Source of the DNA: JBDNFP01 sp041689775
GTDB lineage: Bacteria > Bacteroidota > Bacteroidia > Cytophagales > Spirosomataceae
Reading direction: 5' to 3'
Assembly (NCBI GenBank): GCA_041689775.1
Contig: JBDNFP010000442.1
Coordinates: 1-8,566, forward strand
Length of the DNA: 8,566 nt
Below the pieces are notes generated by a model. The model made no database searches. It was not told where the DNA came from and worked only from the letters and a program-made list of their open reading frames with translations. A program made the position numbers and the translations under genes. Positions 6,448 to 8,566 of this stretch are shown piece by piece. The stretch's first letter is position 1, and each line of letters begins with the position of its first letter.

Positions 6448-7689
6448 TCAGGCTACGGAACGTAGCAGAGCCATAGACGACTTATCAAATTTCGATTGAA
6501 CGTAGTCAAGCGTGAGAGTAAATTCTTTAATGTCCTTGTTAGAAGGCAATTCAAACATAGCATCCGTCATGATCGACTCGCAAATAGATCGTAGTCCTCT
6601 CGCTCCCAATTTGTAGACCATCGCCTGATCCACGATAAAGTCAATCACATTTTCATCAAAATGCAGGGCTATACCTTCCATCGAGAAGAGTTTTTGGTAC
6701 TGCTTTACCAAGGCATTCTTAGGCTCCGTCAAGATTCTACGTAGAATATCGCGATCCAATGGATTGAGGTGCGTTAATACCGGTAAACGACCGATCAATT
6801 CAGGAATCAATCCGAATGATCTCAGATCCTGGGCGGTAACGTAGCGCATCAGATTACCTTTATCAAAGATTTCAATGATACGGTTATCCCCAGAAAACCC
6901 AATTGGACGGGTGTTGATACGTTTGGCAATGTGACGCTCAATACCATCAAATGCTCCTCCACAAATGAAAAGGATATTTTCAGTATTCAGCGCAATCATC
7001 TTCTGATCGGGGTGCTTACGGCCTCCTTGTGGTGGTACGTTTACGACCGATCCTTCCAATAGTTTCAGAAGCGCCTGCTGTACTCCCTCGCCGCTTACAT
7101 CACGGGTAATGGAAGGATTGTCTGACCGGCGGGCGATCTTATCGATTTCGTCGATATAAACAATACCTCGCTCGGCTGCTTCTACATTGTAATCAGTAGC
7201 CTGCAACAGGCGGGTTAGAATCGTCTCTACGTCTTCTCCTACATAACCGGCTTCCGTAACGGTGGTCGCGTCAGCGATGCAAAATGGCACCTGCAGGATA
7301 CGGGCAATAGTCCGGGCTAGGTAGGTTTTACCGGTACCGGTTTCTCCCACCATGATAATATTGGATTTCTCGATAATCACTTCGTCATCAGAAGCTGGCT
7401 GTTGTAAACGTTTGTAGTGATTATAGACTGCCACCGCGAGTGAGCGCTTTGCTTCTTCCTGGCCAATAATATACTGCTCCATAAAATCCCTCATACCCAT
7501 CGGGGGTATCAGATTCAGTTTCGGCAGTTTGGGCTTTTTGTCTTTTTTGTCTTTGGAATCTAGCTCGTCTGTGACCACCTGATTCCCTTGCACGATGCAG
7601 TGGTTACAGATATGGGCGTCGATGCCAGATAGCAGAAGGTCTACTTCACTTTTACGGCGTCCGCAGAACGAACAATTAACTTGTGCCAT
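6448..7689 (-). CDS. clpX: ClpX, ATPase subunit of the ClpXP protease
   Basis: The 413-aa product is a complete ClpX, the hexameric AAA+ unfoldase that recognises tagged cytoplasmic proteins and feeds them to ClpP. The N-terminal C4 zinc domain has C6, C9, C28 and C31. A lysine-rich linker (about 43-58) leads into the AAA+ module with Walker A 'GETGTGKT' (115-122), pore-1 loop 'GYVG' (148-151), Walker B 'VYIDEID' (177-183), the 'RKH' pore loop (224-226), the ClpP-docking 'IGF' (263-265) and sensor-2 'GARGLR' (362-367). Nothing is missing. The start is ATG 7689-7687. It has its own terminator, and no promoter consensus could be recognised upstream. clpP, often directly upstream of clpX, is not in view: the next 870 nt hold only IS debris, which suggests that insertions separate the two genes here or that they are unlinked. 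Confidence 0.97.
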   Translation of the reverse strand: MAQVNCSFCGRRKSEVDLLLSGIDAHICNHCIVQGNQVVTDELDSKDKKDKKPKLPKLNLIPPMGMRDFMEQYIIGQEEAKRSLAVAVYNHYKRLQQPASDDEVIIEKSNIIMVGETGTGKTYLARTIARILQVPFCIADATTVTEAGYVGEDVETILTRLLQATDYNVEAAERGIVYIDEIDKIARRSDNPSITRDVSGEGVQQALLKLLEGSVVNVPPQGGRKHPDQKMIALNTENILFICGGAFDGIERHIAKRINTRPIGFSGDNRIIEIFDKGNLMRYVTAQDLRSFGLIPELIGRLPVLTHLNPLDRDILRRILTEPKNALVKQYQKLFSMEGIALHFDENVIDFIVDQAMVYKLGARGLRSICESIMTDAMFELPSNKDIKEFTLTLDYVQSKFDKSSMALLRSVA

Positions 7690-7844
7690 TGAATTAATTT
7701 AGAGATGTTTAGTATTGTCCTATGTTATGTGCTATTCAGATAAGAAGTATATCTAAGTGTAGTGAGCGTCAGCTTTCCCTTTATTTTTAAGGGAACGTAA
7801 AGCTCCGGCTTTTTGCTTCGTAAACCAAACATGTACCCTACCGT
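7690..7844. promoter_or_regulatory. clpX upstream region, promoter not resolved
   Basis: These 155 nt between clpX and the IS left end must contain the clpX promoter unless an IS promoter is used, but no TAnnTTTG plus upstream TTG pair is evident on the minus strand. A weak hairpin, TTCCCTT/AAGGGAA (7775-7781 and 7789-7795) inside AGCTTT/AAAGCT (7771-7776 and 7799-7804), is present. No ORF of interest is found. Confidence 0.35.
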
Positions 7845-7870
7845 ACAACGGTTTTCCTATAAAAATAAAA

Positions 7871-7937
7871 TGGCAAGGTAAGTCTGCATTACTTTTGTAG
7901 TTCTAACATAAAAAAGAACACAAATGCTACCTTGCCA
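7871..7937 (+). repeat. 10-bp inverted repeat bracketing the transposase promoter and ending at its start codon
   Basis: TGGCAAGGTA (7871-7880) and TACCTTGCCA (7928-7937) are perfect inverse complements. The right arm begins two bases after the ATG at 7924-7926. The left arm lies upstream of the predicted -7 box at 7890-7897, so only transcripts starting outside the element would contain both arms. Confidence 0.75.
7890..7897 (+). promoter_or_regulatory. Bacteroidetes-type -7 box of the ISAs1 transposase
   Basis: TACTTTTG matches the Bacteroidetes -7 consensus TAnnTTTG exactly. Transcription would start near 7904, leaving a leader of about 20 nt before the ATG at 7924. A -33 TTG is not seen at the expected distance, which lowers confidence. 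Confidence 0.45.
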
Positions 7938-8120
7938 AGAACAAAATAAGAGTTTTTTGACCAATTACAAAACGTTGAAGGATTAAATTTACGAGATACC
8001 CGAGGCTTACGACATGAACTTCGGGTAGTATTATTAGGGGTAACTATGGCTATTTTAAGTAATAGAGATGGGAATTTATCAAGCATTCATCGCTATCTTG
8101 TTAATCATAATAAGTACTAA
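7924..8120 (+). pseudogene. ISAs1-family transposase, N-terminal fragment, frameshifted
   Basis: ATG 7924 starts MLPCQEQNKS. The recognisable continuation, 'FFDQLQNVEGLNLRDTRG' then 'LRHELRVVLLGVTMAILSNR' and 'DGNLSSIHRYLVNH', lies in another frame from about 7959 and stops at TAA 8118-8120. One T missing from the run at 7953-7958 (T6 instead of T7) explains the change. The 'RDTRGLRHEL' region is the DDE_Tnp_1-associated N-terminal domain of ISAs1/H-repeat transposases. Only about 66 of the roughly 370 residues usual for the family remain, and the whole DDE nuclease domain is absent, so it cannot be active. Confidence 0.75.
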
Positions 8121-8235
8121 CGCAGAATTAGTTCGTATTGTTTTTTGTCCAAATTTATAGCTAATATTCTACATATCAAATACTTGAAAAAAGTTAACAG
8201 CTACAAACTAATAGCTGTTAACTACTTACTGGCAT
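8121..8235. other. AT-rich gap between the two IS remnants
   Basis: No coding frame with recognisable similarity is found here. The only structured part is the hairpin at 8192-8223. The stretch may be original host sequence once lying upstream of clpX, or the decayed middle of the first IS. Confidence 0.4.
8186..8223 (-). terminator. Orphan intrinsic terminator for leftward transcription
   Basis: AGTTAACAGCTA (8192-8203) and TAGCTGTTAACT (8212-8223) form a perfect 12-bp stem with an 8-nt loop. On the minus strand the stem is followed by six T (complement of A at 8186-8191). It lies just outside the presumed end of the right-hand ISAs1 element, so it would stop transcripts leaving that element, or may have ended a host gene that once lay further right. 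Confidence 0.8.
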
Positions 8236-8566
8236 ACAGGGCTTTCTTATAAAACCAATTGCTGAGTCATAAATTGAATCAGAAGCTGGAATCTGTCGGC
8301 AAACTCGTCAATCTGGACTGCCATGTTTTTAGGATTTAGACGCTTCAGTAAATTGACGACCATCGTCCGCAAACTGCTCATTATCCTGCTAACAGGCTGA
8401 TTTTCAGTTCTCATTTTATCTTCCGCCAGCGTCACATCCCTTTGGTGGTGCATCACTTCCACCAGCCAGTGCCCACGGATGGCGTCGAAGAGTTCGTCGG
8501 CCCCCACCTGGTCGGCGGGCTGGGCGTTGCTGACGTAGTAACAAGTCTCCTGACTAGCCTGGCTCC
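8236..8566 (-). mobile_element. ISAs1-type insertion sequence, 3' end (continues beyond window)
   Basis: The presumed right terminal inverted repeat begins at 8236/8237 (ACAGGGCTTTCTTATAAAA, overlapping the last transposase codons). It resembles the left end at 7845 of the other remnant. The rest of the element lies past 8566, so completeness and target duplication cannot be checked. Confidence 0.6.
8247..8566 (-). CDS. ISAs1-family transposase, C-terminal part (cut by window edge)
   Basis: An open minus-strand frame enters from the right edge and ends at TAA 8249-8247, giving about 105 residues. The segment 'YYVSNAQPADQVGADELFDA' is followed by 'IRGHWLVEVMHHQRDVTLAED', which is the RxHWxxE signature carrying the third acidic residue of the DDE triad in the ISAs1/H-repeat group. 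It then ends 'SSLRTMVVNLLKRLNP' and 'LIQFMTQQLVL'. The frame is clean in this window, so this copy may be intact. The GTG at 8507 is an internal valine and not a real start. It faces the N-terminal fragment on the plus strand and appears to be the same IS type, but the two pieces do not overlap, so identity cannot be measured here. Confidence 0.85.
   Translation of the reverse strand, partial: SQASQETCYYVSNAQPADQVGADELFDAIRGHWLVEVMHHQRDVTLAEDKMRTENQPVSRIMSSLRTMVVNLLKRLNPKNMAVQIDEFADRFQLLIQFMTQQLVL

Larger units (their letters stand above)
7845..8120 (+). mobile_element. ISAs1-type insertion sequence remnant (left end plus transposase N-terminus)
   Basis: The left end is taken at about 7845, where ACAACGGTTTTCCTATAAAA resembles, with one gap, the sequence ACAGGGCTTTCTTATAAAA at 8236, next to the 3' end of the other ISAs1-type transposase. 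Both are read inward towards their transposase, as terminal inverted repeats should be. The recognisable transposase stops at about 8117, so the element is cut; the exact right border is unclear. Confidence 0.55.

Noticed and set aside
7734..7758. AGATA/TATCT dyad upstream of clpX as an operator
   Set aside because: The stem is only 5 bp and AT-rich, well within chance in this composition.
7889..8086. 65-aa minus-strand ORF
   Set aside because: It is antisense to the recognisable ISAs1 transposase N-terminal fragment and has no similarity of its own.
1..8566. The whole window as a composite transposon flanked by IS elements
   Set aside because: The left element is IS630-like and the right ones are ISAs1-type, clpX is a core gene, and no shared ends or target duplications are visible.

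Overview
The window looks like chromosomal DNA of a Bacteroidetes bacterium, most likely a Cytophagales member such as the Spirosoma/Dyadobacter group. The evidence is the protein sequences (DUF853 ATPase, ClpX, COG4821 SIS protein), a match to the Bacteroidetes -7 box TAnnTTTG, the general absence of Shine-Dalgarno sequences, and transposase types common in that group. The genus is an inference from family resemblance; no search was run.

Layout from left to right. Bases 1-92 (minus) hold the N-terminus of an IS630-like transposase cut by the window edge. Bases 205-1776 (plus) encode a YjgR/DUF853 HerA-like ATPase whose reading frame is broken twice, by a net -1 near 1233/1234 and a net +1 in a C7 run at 1606-1612. 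The two shifts cancel. A hairpin at 1789-1822 separates it from a convergent leftward cluster.

The cluster (6238 down to 1838, minus) reads, in transcription order: SDR oxidoreductase, ROK-family kinase-like protein, secreted class D beta-lactamase, COG4821 SIS phosphosugar-binding protein, and a MetE-like (cobalamin-independent methionine synthase catalytic domain) protein. Gaps of 50, 16, 10 and 38 nt suggest one operon. Three members look like parts of a sugar or amino-sugar pathway. A periplasmic penicillin-recognising enzyme in the middle is unexpected and is the most interesting point of the window.

A strong intrinsic terminator (6388-6427) separates this operon from clpX (7689-6448, minus), which is intact with every expected motif. 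Upstream of clpX there is no clpP in view. Instead there is insertion-sequence debris: a plus-strand ISAs1-type left end with a frameshifted N-terminal transposase fragment (about 7845-8120), an orphan leftward terminator (8186-8223), and the 3' part of a second ISAs1-type transposase on the minus strand (8247-8566, cut by the window edge). The fragment on the plus strand carries a 10-bp inverted repeat bracketing its promoter and ending at its start codon, an arrangement expected to silence read-through translation.

I see no tRNA, rRNA, CRISPR array or riboswitch.
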